Assembly: GCF_047730165.1 (NCBI RefSeq)
Contig: NZ_CP159834.1
Location: 1,364,001 to 1,428,000, forward strand
From: Patiriisocius sp047730165
GTDB taxonomy: Bacteria; Bacteroidota; Bacteroidia; Flavobacteriales; Flavobacteriaceae
DNA: 64,000 bases
Reading direction: 5' to 3'
Shown here: one piece after another, positions 54,013-61,673 of the stretch
How the letters are laid out: each line of letters opens with the position of its first letter
Position numbering within the stretch: the first letter of the stretch is position 1
Translations under genes and position numbers: made by a program
Notes under the pieces: generated by a model
The model's database searches: none
What the model saw: the letters and a program-made list of their open reading frames with translations, nothing else
What the model was told of the DNA's origin: nothing

Positions 54013-55443
54013 CTATTCATTGTTTAAAATAGGTTCAGCAACACCTAGGGCATTGTATAAATTTGCAGTCGCTATTAGGTTTTTAACACGCAACTCATTA
54101 TCTTTCAATTGGGCGTCAATTAATTTTTGTTCTCTTGCGTTTATTAAAAATAACGAACTTTCTCCCAATGAGAACTTACGCTCTTCTGCCATCACTAAAG
54201 CACTATAATCTTTTACAATTTCATCAATCAATAGGGTCTGTTTTTGTAAAGAGGCTATTTCAACCTGAGTTCCATTTATTTTGTTTTTAAGCGCTAGGGA
54301 AGTAGCGGTTCTCTCAAAAGTGATATCATTCAACTTTAAATTTGCCAATTGTAGATCACCTCGTTCTTTTCTTAAAAATAGCGGAAAACTAAAATTGACA
54401 AATGCCTTATAATTGGCGGTGTTAAAACTATTGAGTTGATCGTAATTTTCAGAAAGGAAGTTATATTGTACATCCAGCTGTGGTAATAGTTTGTTTCTTT
54501 TGAGCGAACGGTCAATAGACAATCCTCCAATTTTTGCATCGAGACTTTTAAGTTTAGGATGGCTTGTGAGCAATGCTTCAGTATTTGTGATCCCCTCAAT
54601 AAATAGCGAACTTTCTAAAACACCTATGGCGGGCAGAGTAGGAACTACATTTTCTTCTATTTCCATCGGGATGTTATCAAGCCAGATAAAATTACTGGCT
54701 ACTAGTGCGGCTTTACGTTTTTTCAAACGTGCTGCCTCTAGATTCAATTGTCTATTGAGGACTACGATTCTAGCCTCCGTAATATCTATGGCCGCGATAT
54801 CACCAACTTCTACGCTACGTTTAATAGCCTGCAAGCGCATAGCTGCGTTGCTTAAAAAGTTTTTGTAAATGCGCTGCTCGTTACTCGCTTCTATCCAATC
54901 AAAATAGGCTTTGCTGGCTGCAAATAATAAATTATTCACCAATAGATCTCGATCTGCTTTTGTTTGTTCTCTAAAAAAGCGTGCCTGTTTTAAAGACGCC
55001 ATACGGTCATTAATGAGCAAGCCTTGTGCTAATGAGAAGGAAACTCCAGCGCTATACAATCCATCCTCGGGCACTGTTAAGCTTGGGTTTAAAAAAGCAC
55101 CTGTATTTTCTTCATAATTTGCCTTAAATTCTACACCGTACCAAGTAGGGATTTTGAAGGTGGCATTGAGTTGGTCAAAGTACTCGGTGTCTTTAAATTT
55201 CTTACGATTGTAATCTACTTCAATTTTTGGATCAAAGCCGCCGCGGGCTCTTAATAAATTTGCTTCTCCCATTTTTAAAGTGAGATCTGCTTGTTTCATT
55301 AAGGGGTGGTGCATTTTTACGTAGCCCAGATACTCCTCAAAAGTGAGGGTGTTTTCTTCTGAAATAGCCAGGGCTTGGCCCCTTGCCATTTCCGAAGAAA
55401 TAACTAGCATTAACACAATGATATACCCTATGTTCCGCTTCAT
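54013..55443 (-). CDS. TolC family outer-membrane efflux protein
   Basis: The 476-residue product has a signal peptide (about 1-23, ending ARGQ) and two OEP-type coiled-coil repeats. VDYNRKKFKDTEYFDQ near 68 starts the first barrel strand. SLAQGLLINDRMASLKQARF near 128-147 and LNLEAARLKKRKAALVAS are typical helical segments. It forms the outer-membrane exit for the ABC-HlyD pair, and its start overlaps hlyD by four bases. Confidence 0.92.
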   Translation of the reverse strand: MKRNIGYIIVLMLVISSEMARGQALAISEENTLTFEEYLGYVKMHHPLMKQADLTLKMGEANLLRARGGFDPKIEVDYNRKKFKDTEYFDQLNATFKIPTWYGVEFKANYEENTGAFLNPSLTVPEDGLYSAGVSFSLAQGLLINDRMASLKQARFFREQTKADRDLLVNNLLFAASKAYFDWIEASNEQRIYKNFLSNAAMRLQAIKRSVEVGDIAAIDITEARIVVLNRQLNLEAARLKKRKAALVASNFIWLDNIPMEIEENVVPTLPAIGVLESSLFIEGITNTEALLTSHPKLKSLDAKIGGLSIDRSLKRNKLLPQLDVQYNFLSENYDQLNSFNTANYKAFVNFSFPLFLRKERGDLQLANLKLNDITFERTATSLALKNKINGTQVEIASLQKQTLLIDEIVKDYSALVMAEERKFSLGESSLFLINAREQKLIDAQLKDNELRVKNLIATANLYNALGVAEPILNNE

Positions 55444-56795
55444 TTTTTTTGCTCCGTTTTAGATATTTTACTATCTGGTCTGTAGTAATTAGGGGGGAAA
55501 CCATTGAGTTGACGCCATATTTCAAACCAAATAGGCACATCTTCTAACAAGGCAATAGTGTAGGCTCCAGAGCCTACACGCACATTTTCTGGCCAGGCTT
55601 CTTCTTCTGTATCTGGTGCAATTAAGATTCTAAATTTTCCATTATCGCTAATAAAAGTTTCAATAGCAACTACTTTTCCTGCGTAGGTCCCAAAAGATGC
55701 ATTAGGCCAACCGCTAAAGAATATAGCCGGCCATCCATCAAATTGGATTCGTACAGATTCGCCTAGATGCATCAAGGGCAAATCTATAGGATACACAAAA
55801 GTTTCTACCGCCAGGTCATAGTTGGATGGCATAATCCCTACCAGTGGCTCGCCTTCTTTAAAAGTTTCGCCGATACCTCCTTTAATCGCCTTATTTATAT
55901 AGCCATTTTGTGGTGCTGTGATATAAAGAAGCGAGTTTCTAATGCTATAATTGGCAGATTGATTTTCGAGTTTTGACACCTGTGCTTCGGTGTCGAATTG
56001 CATAGACTCTGCCGTAAACCTATCGCTTCTTGACTTGGCTATTTTATCTGCATATTCTGCACTGATTCTATTGAGTTCTAATTGCGCATTAAGCACCTCA
56101 TTTTGGCTAGCCAGCAGTTTATTTTCTTGACCTATTAGCTTGGCTTGTGACTCCTGAAATTTTAAACGCTTTTCTTCTACGTCGGTTATTGCTTTTAGGC
56201 CTTCTTCTTGTAACGTTACTGTACGCTTCAACTGGCGTTCTGCAATTTTTAAATTTGTTTGAGAAGCTTTATAATCTATGCTGTCGCTTGTCACCTTAAA
56301 ACGAGCTTGTTTTAGTTTGTTTTTGCCTTGCAAACTTTTTAACTGGCGCTCATTAACCAGCGCTCCTACTTGATTTTCTAAGGCTTTTATCTTTTCTTGA
56401 TAAGAAACAACAGACCTGCTTTTCGCATCGCGCTGTTCATTAGTTCGTTCTAACAATCGCGGGTCTTGGTATTCGTTTTTGATTTCAGAAATAAACAGAA
56501 TCGTATCTCCTTTCTTTACAAAATCTCCTTCTTGCACAAACCATTTTTCCAGTTTTCCAGGGATGGGAGACTGTATTGTTTGTGGTCTTTGGTCCGGTGT
56601 TAGTGTAGTCACAAAACCGTTACCGCTCACATTTTGTGTCCACGGTAAAAAAAGTATGATAAAAACTATGATGGCAAATACCCCTAGAAATCTACTAAAA
56701 AGAGCATTGTGCTTTGAGGTAAATGATTTATTGAAAGATGTATATCCCTCAAGCGTCACCTTTTTATTTAGCTGGTTGTGAGATATATTAAGCAT
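55440..56795 (-). CDS. HlyD family periplasmic adaptor
   Basis: This membrane-fusion protein bridges the inner-membrane ABC protein and the TolC channel. The 451-residue product has one N-terminal helix (about 36-55) and a biotinyl-lipoyl half (SPIPGKLEKWFVQEGDFVKKG near 75-95). A long coiled-coil hairpin follows (about 105-280), then the second lipoyl half with ITAPQNGYINKAIKGGIGE near 293. It is about as long as other HlyD proteins. The gene overlaps the ABC gene by eight bases. Confidence 0.92.
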   Translation of the reverse strand: MLNISHNQLNKKVTLEGYTSFNKSFTSKHNALFSRFLGVFAIIVFIILFLPWTQNVSGNGFVTTLTPDQRPQTIQSPIPGKLEKWFVQEGDFVKKGDTILFISEIKNEYQDPRLLERTNEQRDAKSRSVVSYQEKIKALENQVGALVNERQLKSLQGKNKLKQARFKVTSDSIDYKASQTNLKIAERQLKRTVTLQEEGLKAITDVEEKRLKFQESQAKLIGQENKLLASQNEVLNAQLELNRISAEYADKIAKSRSDRFTAESMQFDTEAQVSKLENQSANYSIRNSLLYITAPQNGYINKAIKGGIGETFKEGEPLVGIMPSNYDLAVETFVYPIDLPLMHLGESVRIQFDGWPAIFFSGWPNASFGTYAGKVVAIETFISDNGKFRILIAPDTEEEAWPENVRVGSGAYTIALLEDVPIWFEIWRQLNGFPPNYYRPDSKISKTEQKK

Positions 56796-58461
56796 TGGTG
56801 CTGGTTTTTGACGTTATTTTTCCTTCTGAAATTTTAATGGTTTGATTACAGTTTTTATTCCATTGTGGATTTCGGCTTGAAACTACAAGCGCCCAAGGTC
56901 TTTCTTTAGCTGTGAGATATTGAATGATTCTTGTAGCTTCTTCGGGCTCAAAATTCTCTAAAGGATCTTTTAATAAAAGGAGTTTAGGATTGTGAATAAT
57001 AGCACGTGCTAGAACGATTCTTTTTGAAACCGTAAACGGAATTTGTTGTCCCTCAGGATGTAGTAGCGTGTTTATACCATTGGGTTGTTCTTTGATAAAC
57101 GTGTCCAACCCTATGTTTTTGAGTACACTATGTAGCCGTTCTTGTGAAATATTTTTACTCCCAAAAGTGATGTTCTCTAAAATAGTCCCCTCAAAAGGAA
57201 GTTGTGCCGGAAGCACCTGTCCTAAGTGTGCACGATACTTATTAGTCCATACACCTTTTACAGACACATTATTAATATACATAGAGCCACTTGATGGTGT
57301 TATAAGACCTGAGAGTATTTTAAGCAGTGTAGTTTTTCCACTTCCAGACGCACCGTCAAAGAGAATACGGTCGTCATGATTAATCTGGAAATCAATATCA
57401 CTTAATATTTCTTGGCCTTCAGGTGAGGTGTATTTTAGATTGTCTAATTCTACAATAAAAGGATGGTCCACCATAAATGGATCTTCGCCGTCTTGTGGCT
57501 CTAATTCTTTGTCTACAATCTGACCTATTTTTTCGAGTGAGGTAAGCACATCATAGAAAGATTCTAATCCCTGAATCAGTTTTTCAACTGAGCTTATCAC
57601 TAGTATAATGATGATTTCAGCAGCAACAAACTGTCCGATATTCATTTTTTGATTCAACACTAATAGTCCTCCTATCACAAGAAGCCCCGCAGTAACTAGT
57701 ACTTTAAACCCTATAAGCTGTATAAACTGTAGCACCAAAACTTTAAAGTGGTTTTCACGAGCATCAAGATATTCTGTGGTAAGAATGTCGTTACGTCTCA
57801 TGGCTAAATCTGTACTGCCAGAAAGTTTAAAGCTAACCAAGGAGCGAGAAACTTCTTGAATCCAATGCGCTACTTTATATTTCTTTTGAGACTCTAAGAG
57901 GCTGGTGTCCAGACCGCGCTTTGCCGTAAATTTAAACGCGAAATAAATAAGGATCACGAGCAGAAAACCATAAATGATAAAGAAAGGATGGTAAAATGAA
58001 AGAAGTGTCAAGCCAAAAATAATCTGCAATGCAGCGGCAGGAAAATCCAATAAAATTTTTGAAAGCCCTTTTTGTATTGTCAACACATCAAAGAATCGAT
58101 TTGCAAGCTCTGGCGGATAATAATTACGGAGTTCATCCATTTTTATTTTAGGGAAACGGTATGCAAATTCAAAAGAAGCGCGGGTAAAAATTTTCTGTTG
58201 AATATTCTCTAAAATCCTAATCTGCATTAATTGCAAAATACCTTGAAAGGCAACACCAAGCGTCACTAAAACAACAAGCACAATCCACGAGGTAGATACT
58301 TGAGCCCCTTGTATAAGGTTGATAATTGCTTGTATTCCTAAGGGGAGTGTAAGTGCAACCAAGCCTGCAAAGATTGCGTAATAAAAAATTTGTCTGATAT
58401 CTTTCTTATCAAGCTTTAATAAACCAACGAGCCGTTTCCACGGTGACATTATTTCTTTCAT
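56788..58461 (-). CDS. ABC exporter-type protein with degenerate nucleotide-binding domain
   Basis: The 557-residue fusion has a six-helix exporter domain (about 20-300, without peptidase domain) and an NBD. Walker A is intact (GASGSGKTT at 370-378). The other motifs are lost. The Q-loop Gln is replaced (LGQVLPAQLPFEG). The LSGGQ signature reads FTVSKRI at 476-482. Walker B reads LLLLKDPLE at 494-502 in place of LLLLDEPT. The H-loop reads VVSSRNP near 527 in place of SHR. ATP binding may remain, but hydrolysis by this NBD is doubtful. It overlaps tetR by four bases. Confidence 0.9.
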   Translation of the reverse strand: MKEIMSPWKRLVGLLKLDKKDIRQIFYYAIFAGLVALTLPLGIQAIINLIQGAQVSTSWIVLVVLVTLGVAFQGILQLMQIRILENIQQKIFTRASFEFAYRFPKIKMDELRNYYPPELANRFFDVLTIQKGLSKILLDFPAAALQIIFGLTLLSFYHPFFIIYGFLLVILIYFAFKFTAKRGLDTSLLESQKKYKVAHWIQEVSRSLVSFKLSGSTDLAMRRNDILTTEYLDARENHFKVLVLQFIQLIGFKVLVTAGLLVIGGLLVLNQKMNIGQFVAAEIIIILVISSVEKLIQGLESFYDVLTSLEKIGQIVDKELEPQDGEDPFMVDHPFIVELDNLKYTSPEGQEILSDIDFQINHDDRILFDGASGSGKTTLLKILSGLITPSSGSMYINNVSVKGVWTNKYRAHLGQVLPAQLPFEGTILENITFGSKNISQERLHSVLKNIGLDTFIKEQPNGINTLLHPEGQQIPFTVSKRIVLARAIIHNPKLLLLKDPLENFEPEEATRIIQYLTAKERPWALVVSSRNPQWNKNCNQTIKISEGKITSKTSTNA

Positions 58462-59126
58462 TTAATCGCGTTTAAAACTAGATTTTTGTAAAAATTGACA
58501 ACGTCATTATTACCTTCAATAACATCTGTTAGGGAAGGTAAATGTTGCGAAAAATAACGTTGGTGATGTGCTCCTTCTATCACCGTTGATATGAGCATAT
58601 GCGGAAATTTAAATGTTGGATTTACTTCGAGAACGATATCGCTAACGCGCTGCACAACTCGCTTATAGCTCTTATAATATCCTTTTTCATTTTCAACGTC
58701 TATATCCTTCGTATGATATGCTTTTGATGACTCTACAATGATCACTTTGTTAAGCAGAACTTCATTTATAAATGACACCGAGTTGTCTTCTGTGATTCGT
58801 TTTGTGATAATCTCTAAAGCAAAAATTAATTTTTGTTCTGAAATAGGAACATTATTAGTCGCAAAAACTAATTTGTACTCAATCCAAAGCCAATACCAAC
58901 TTATTAGATACACTAATAAGACGTGTTTACTCTCAAAATAGCGGTAGATAGAACTTTCATTAGAGCCTATTTCGACACCTAATTTTTTAAATGTAAAGGC
59001 CTCAAAGCCTAGTTCATTTATCATCTTGATACTCTCGCTCACTATTTTTTTACCTAATTCTGTATTCTCGGGATTGCGAGTATACAGCGCAGGATCTATA
59101 GTGATGTTAATCTTTAATGTTTCCAT
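58458..59126 (-). CDS. TetR family transcriptional regulator
   Basis: The 222-residue protein has an N-terminal TetR-type helix-turn-helix (FTFKKLGVEIGSNESSIYRYFESKH near 44-68, in pieces: FTFKKLGVEIGSNESS and IYRYFESKHVLLVYLI). The helical C-terminal ligand-binding part is specific to this subgroup. It is the first gene of the export operon. A perfect 19-bp palindrome overlaps its promoter (59134-59157), which is what an autorepressor site would look like. Confidence 0.92.
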   Translation of the reverse strand: METLKINITIDPALYTRNPENTELGKKIVSESIKMINELGFEAFTFKKLGVEIGSNESSIYRYFESKHVLLVYLISWYWLWIEYKLVFATNNVPISEQKLIFALEIITKRITEDNSVSFINEVLLNKVIIVESSKAYHTKDIDVENEKGYYKSYKRVVQRVSDIVLEVNPTFKFPHMLISTVIEGAHHQRYFSQHLPSLTDVIEGNNDVVNFYKNLVLNAIK

Positions 59127-59133
59127 AGGAATA

Positions 59134-59157
59134 CAAAGATAATAGTAATACTATTAT
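59134..59157 (-). promoter_or_regulatory. tetR promoter and probable operator palindrome
   Basis: Minus strand 59141-59134 reads TATCTTTG, an exact -7 match, seven bases before the tetR ATG. Overlapping it, 59139-59157 is a perfect palindrome, ATAATAGT-AAT-ACTATTAT (8-bp arms). A repressor bound there would block the promoter. Confidence 0.7.
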
Positions 59158-59225
59158 AATAAAAAGTTTAACTATTAATTGGGAATTAAGATCTGTGTCC
59201 CTTTATTTATGGGGCGCAGAAAACC

Positions 59226-59312
59226 AATGACTTCACAAAACACCAATAAAAAATTTCATTTCTTGGTTCGACTTGCGATTGCGGGGGTTTTGTACTTTGG
59301 GATTAAAACATA
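59226..59312 (+). CDS. possible 28-residue peptide
   Basis: An ATG at 59226 opens a short frame beginning MTSQNTNKKFHFLVRLAI, with a hydrophobic second half, that ends close to the terminator at 59314. I could not fix the frame with certainty near 59280, so the C-terminus and end coordinate are approximate. Small single-span proteins of this kind exist, but the evidence is weak. Confidence 0.3.
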
Positions 59313-59313
59313 A

Positions 59314-59347
59314 AAAAACCACTGCAATTATTATTGCAGTGGTTTTT
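59314..59347. terminator. bidirectional terminator of the aromatic operon
   Basis: A perfect 15-bp stem (59314-59328 with 59333-59347) has a TATT loop, with A and T runs at both ends. It ends the pheA-DAHP synthase operon on minus. Confidence 0.88.
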
Positions 59348-59396
59348 GTTTATTCCTCCCGAGACGTGGTGAGGGCTAGCTTATTCGGTGTCAAAT

Positions 59397-60479
59397 TTAT
59401 CCAACAATCACTTTCTGTTGGTGATTTATAGATTCTTGATGTATAGCTTTGTAAATTTTTAAAATAAACTCTTCACTCAGTTTATGTTCTTCTCCTTCAA
59501 GAATCATTTTACCAAGTACTTCATTCCATCTTCTTGTTTGTAGGATGGCGACGTTTTGTTGTTTCTTTAAAGCCCCAATCTCATCTGCAATCCTCATTCT
59601 TTTGCCTAAAGACTCTATGAGTTGATGATCCATTACGTCTATTTTAGTGCGCAATGTATTTAGTTTATTATTAAACTCCACCTCTTCACCTTCTTCTACT
59701 CTTATTTTTAAATCTACCGTCATTTGATCTAGCGTTGCAGGTGTAATTTGCTGTGCCGCATCACTCCACGCGTTGTCAGGGTCATAATGGGTCTCAACCA
59801 TAAGACCATCATAGTTCAAATCTAATGCTGTCTGGCAAAGGTCAAAAATTAAATCACGACGTCCTGCAATGTGAGATGGGTCAAGAATAAGTGGTAGGTC
59901 TGGAAACCTAGTTTGTAAATCTATAGGTATCTGCCATTCTGGATTGTTACGGTACGTGTTTTTCTCGTAGGTTGAGAATCCTCTGTGAATAACACCTAGG
60001 TTATTAATATCTGCCGTATGAAAACGCTCTACAGCACCCAGCCAAAGCGATAAATCTGGATTCACTGGGTTTTTTACGAGTACCACTTTATCAGTACCAC
60101 GCAAGGCATCAGCAATTTCCTGAACGATAAATGGTGAAACGGTCGTACGCGCCCCTATCCATAAAATATCAACATCATGTTTTAAAGCGAGATCTACGTG
60201 ATTTGCGTTTGCCACTTCTGTTGTGGTGAGCATTCCCGTTTCTTCTTTTGCGCGCTGCAACCATTTTAATCCTAGGGCTCCTACACCTTCAAAATTGCCA
60301 GGGCGCGTGCGAGGTTTCCAGATTCCGGCACGTAAAACGGTAGCATCTGTATTTTTTAATTGGTGAGCGATTTTCAATAATTGATCCTCTGTCTCTGCGC
60401 TACAAGGACCTGCAATAACTAATGGGTGTGCTAATTCCATTTTATTGAGCCACGTTCTTAATTCTTTTTTATTTTCCAT
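59397..60479 (-). CDS. bifunctional DAHP synthase / chorismate mutase
   Basis: The 360-residue protein fuses an N-terminal type Iβ DAHP synthase (PLVIAGPCSAETEDQLL near 18-34, RAGIWKPRTRPGNFEGVG near 50-67, ILDPSHIAGRRDLI near 196-209) with a C-terminal AroQ-class chorismate mutase. The mutase part includes KIDVMDHQLIESLGKRMRIA near 272 and KKQQNVAILQTRRWNEVLG near 298. It commits carbon to the shikimate pathway and supplies prephenate. It lies 18 bases after pheA and shares its attenuator. Confidence 0.95.
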   Translation of the reverse strand: MENKKELRTWLNKMELAHPLVIAGPCSAETEDQLLKIAHQLKNTDATVLRAGIWKPRTRPGNFEGVGALGLKWLQRAKEETGMLTTTEVANANHVDLALKHDVDILWIGARTTVSPFIVQEIADALRGTDKVVLVKNPVNPDLSLWLGAVERFHTADINNLGVIHRGFSTYEKNTYRNNPEWQIPIDLQTRFPDLPLILDPSHIAGRRDLIFDLCQTALDLNYDGLMVETHYDPDNAWSDAAQQITPATLDQMTVDLKIRVEEGEEVEFNNKLNTLRTKIDVMDHQLIESLGKRMRIADEIGALKKQQNVAILQTRRWNEVLGKMILEGEEHKLSEEFILKIYKAIHQESINHQQKVIVG

Positions 60480-60497
60480 TTTTTTGTATTATTATGC

Positions 60498-61385
60498 TTA
60501 AACAGCGCTAGGTATTTCTTGAGTTAACTCTTTTTCTGCCGAAACTTGATAGGGTTGATTACTGAGGTTCTGCTTGTAGGTACCTAGTATTTTTAGTTTT
60601 AAAACAGCCTTTGTTAAAACAGCTATTACTTCTTGAAACAAGGCGTAATCTTCAAATAGAACATCTACAAAAAAGGAGTACTGCCAAGGTTGTCCTTGTA
60701 TTGGGAACGATTGGATCTTTGTTAGATTGATATCAAAGGTGTTTAAAATCTGAAGTATATTTGAAAGACTTCCTATTTCGTGTCCTAGCTCAAAACGTAA
60801 AGAGGCTTTATTGTATCCTTCGCTTTTACCAGCGATCTTACTTAAGATTACAAATCTAGTTTTATTCTCTTTTATTGTTTGTATTTGTCTATCTAGAATC
60901 GTCAATCCATATTTTTCAGCCACCTGTTTTCCTGCAATGGCTGCCACGTTTTTAAGACCAAGTTCTTTAATTTTTTTAGCCTCAGAAGCCGTGTCTTTTC
61001 CTTCTATAATTTTACAATGTGGTTGTAGTTTTAATAAGTAGTCGCTGCATTGTTGCAGCGCAACTGGGTGAGAATGTACTTCGTCTATATCATGAATACT
61101 CTGTCCTGCCAGCGCCATCATATACATGTCTATCGTCAAGAACGTCTCGCCCAGAATCTGAAAATTTCCATCGTCTATCAATTGATAGTTGGGGAGTATA
61201 GATCCAGCAATGGTATTCTCAATAGCGATCACACCCATGTCTGCCTTGTTCTGTTCTAAGGCAATAGTCACCTTTTTAAATGATGTACAGGGTACTAGTG
61301 TCACTTCGGTGTCTGGAAATAATTGCTGAACAGCAAGATCGTGAAACGAACTTTCTATTCCTTGGATGGCGATTCTCAAACTCAT
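60498..61385 (-). CDS. pheA: prephenate dehydratase
   Basis: PheA converts prephenate to phenylpyruvate for Phe synthesis. The 295-residue product has the periplasmic-binding-like catalytic domain (GIESSFHDLAVQQLF near 9, MGVIAIENTIAGSILPNYQL near 50-69, IAGKQVAEKYGL, NKTRFVILSK with the conserved Thr-Arg-Phe near 175-178). A C-terminal ACT domain (SLRFELGHEIGSLSNILQIL near 194) is the usual Phe-binding allosteric part. It is the first structural gene after the leader peptide and attenuator. Confidence 0.95.
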   Translation of the reverse strand: MSLRIAIQGIESSFHDLAVQQLFPDTEVTLVPCTSFKKVTIALEQNKADMGVIAIENTIAGSILPNYQLIDDGNFQILGETFLTIDMYMMALAGQSIHDIDEVHSHPVALQQCSDYLLKLQPHCKIIEGKDTASEAKKIKELGLKNVAAIAGKQVAEKYGLTILDRQIQTIKENKTRFVILSKIAGKSEGYNKASLRFELGHEIGSLSNILQILNTFDINLTKIQSFPIQGQPWQYSFFVDVLFEDYALFQEVIAVLTKAVLKLKILGTYKQNLSNQPYQVSAEKELTQEIPSAV

Positions 61386-61402
61386 AAATTTAATTTTTAA
61401 AT

Positions 61403-61474
61403 AAAAAAAATCCCGAACAATTTGCTCGGGATTTAATAAGATATATGATAATTATCTACATAGCAAATCCCGAT
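61403..61474 (-). promoter_or_regulatory. transcription attenuator: terminator and competing antiterminator
   Basis: On the minus-strand RNA an 11-bp stem (61434-61424 with 61418-61408, loop 61423-61419) is followed by eight Us (61410-61403): an intrinsic terminator 17 bases before pheA. The upstream segment UCGGGAUUU (61473-61465), inside the end of the leader ORF, is exactly complementary to the 5' arm of that stem (AAAUCCCGA, 61434-61426). It can form a 9-bp antiterminator that excludes the terminator. Ribosome position on the leader ORF would choose between them. Confidence 0.85.
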
Positions 61475-61527
61475 CTCTCTTTTGAATAGAAATACCAGAA
61501 ATTAAAAAATGTAGCGTTGTTGTTCAT
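61456..61527 (-). CDS. aromatic-rich leader peptide of the pheA operon
   Basis: A 23-codon ORF (ATG at 61527, TAG at 61456) encodes MNNNATFFNFWYFYSKERS followed by GFAM. Codons 7-14 contain four Phe, two Tyr and one Trp, all in a row except one Asn. Stalling there for lack of charged tRNA-Phe (or Tyr/Trp) would leave the antiterminator segment free and allow pheA transcription. Complete translation would cover it and allow termination. The ORF and the two hairpins are positioned as in classical leader-peptide attenuation. Confidence 0.85.
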   Translation of the reverse strand: MNNNATFFNFWYFYSKERSGFAM

Positions 61528-61572
61528 TATACGATTTGTATGTTACGAAACTAAACCTTTTTTCTGGTGTGG

Positions 61573-61580
61573 CAAATTTA
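61573..61580 (-). promoter_or_regulatory. -7 promoter element of the pheA operon
   Basis: Minus strand reads TAAATTTG, an exact TAnnTTTG match, giving a start about 40 bases before the leader-peptide ATG. The -33 region is not clear. Confidence 0.5.
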
Positions 61581-61673
61581 AATCAAATTTCATTTTATTG
61601 TAATCCTCTCAACCATATATCTTTGTTAAAATAATTCAGAATTAAAATAATGAAATACTTTAAAATCTTTTAA

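Noticed and set aside
61650..61673. Seven-codon plus-strand ORF MKYFKIF behind a TATCTTTG at 61618
   Set aside because: It looks like a leader peptide, but no plus-strand gene follows; the next genes are on minus.
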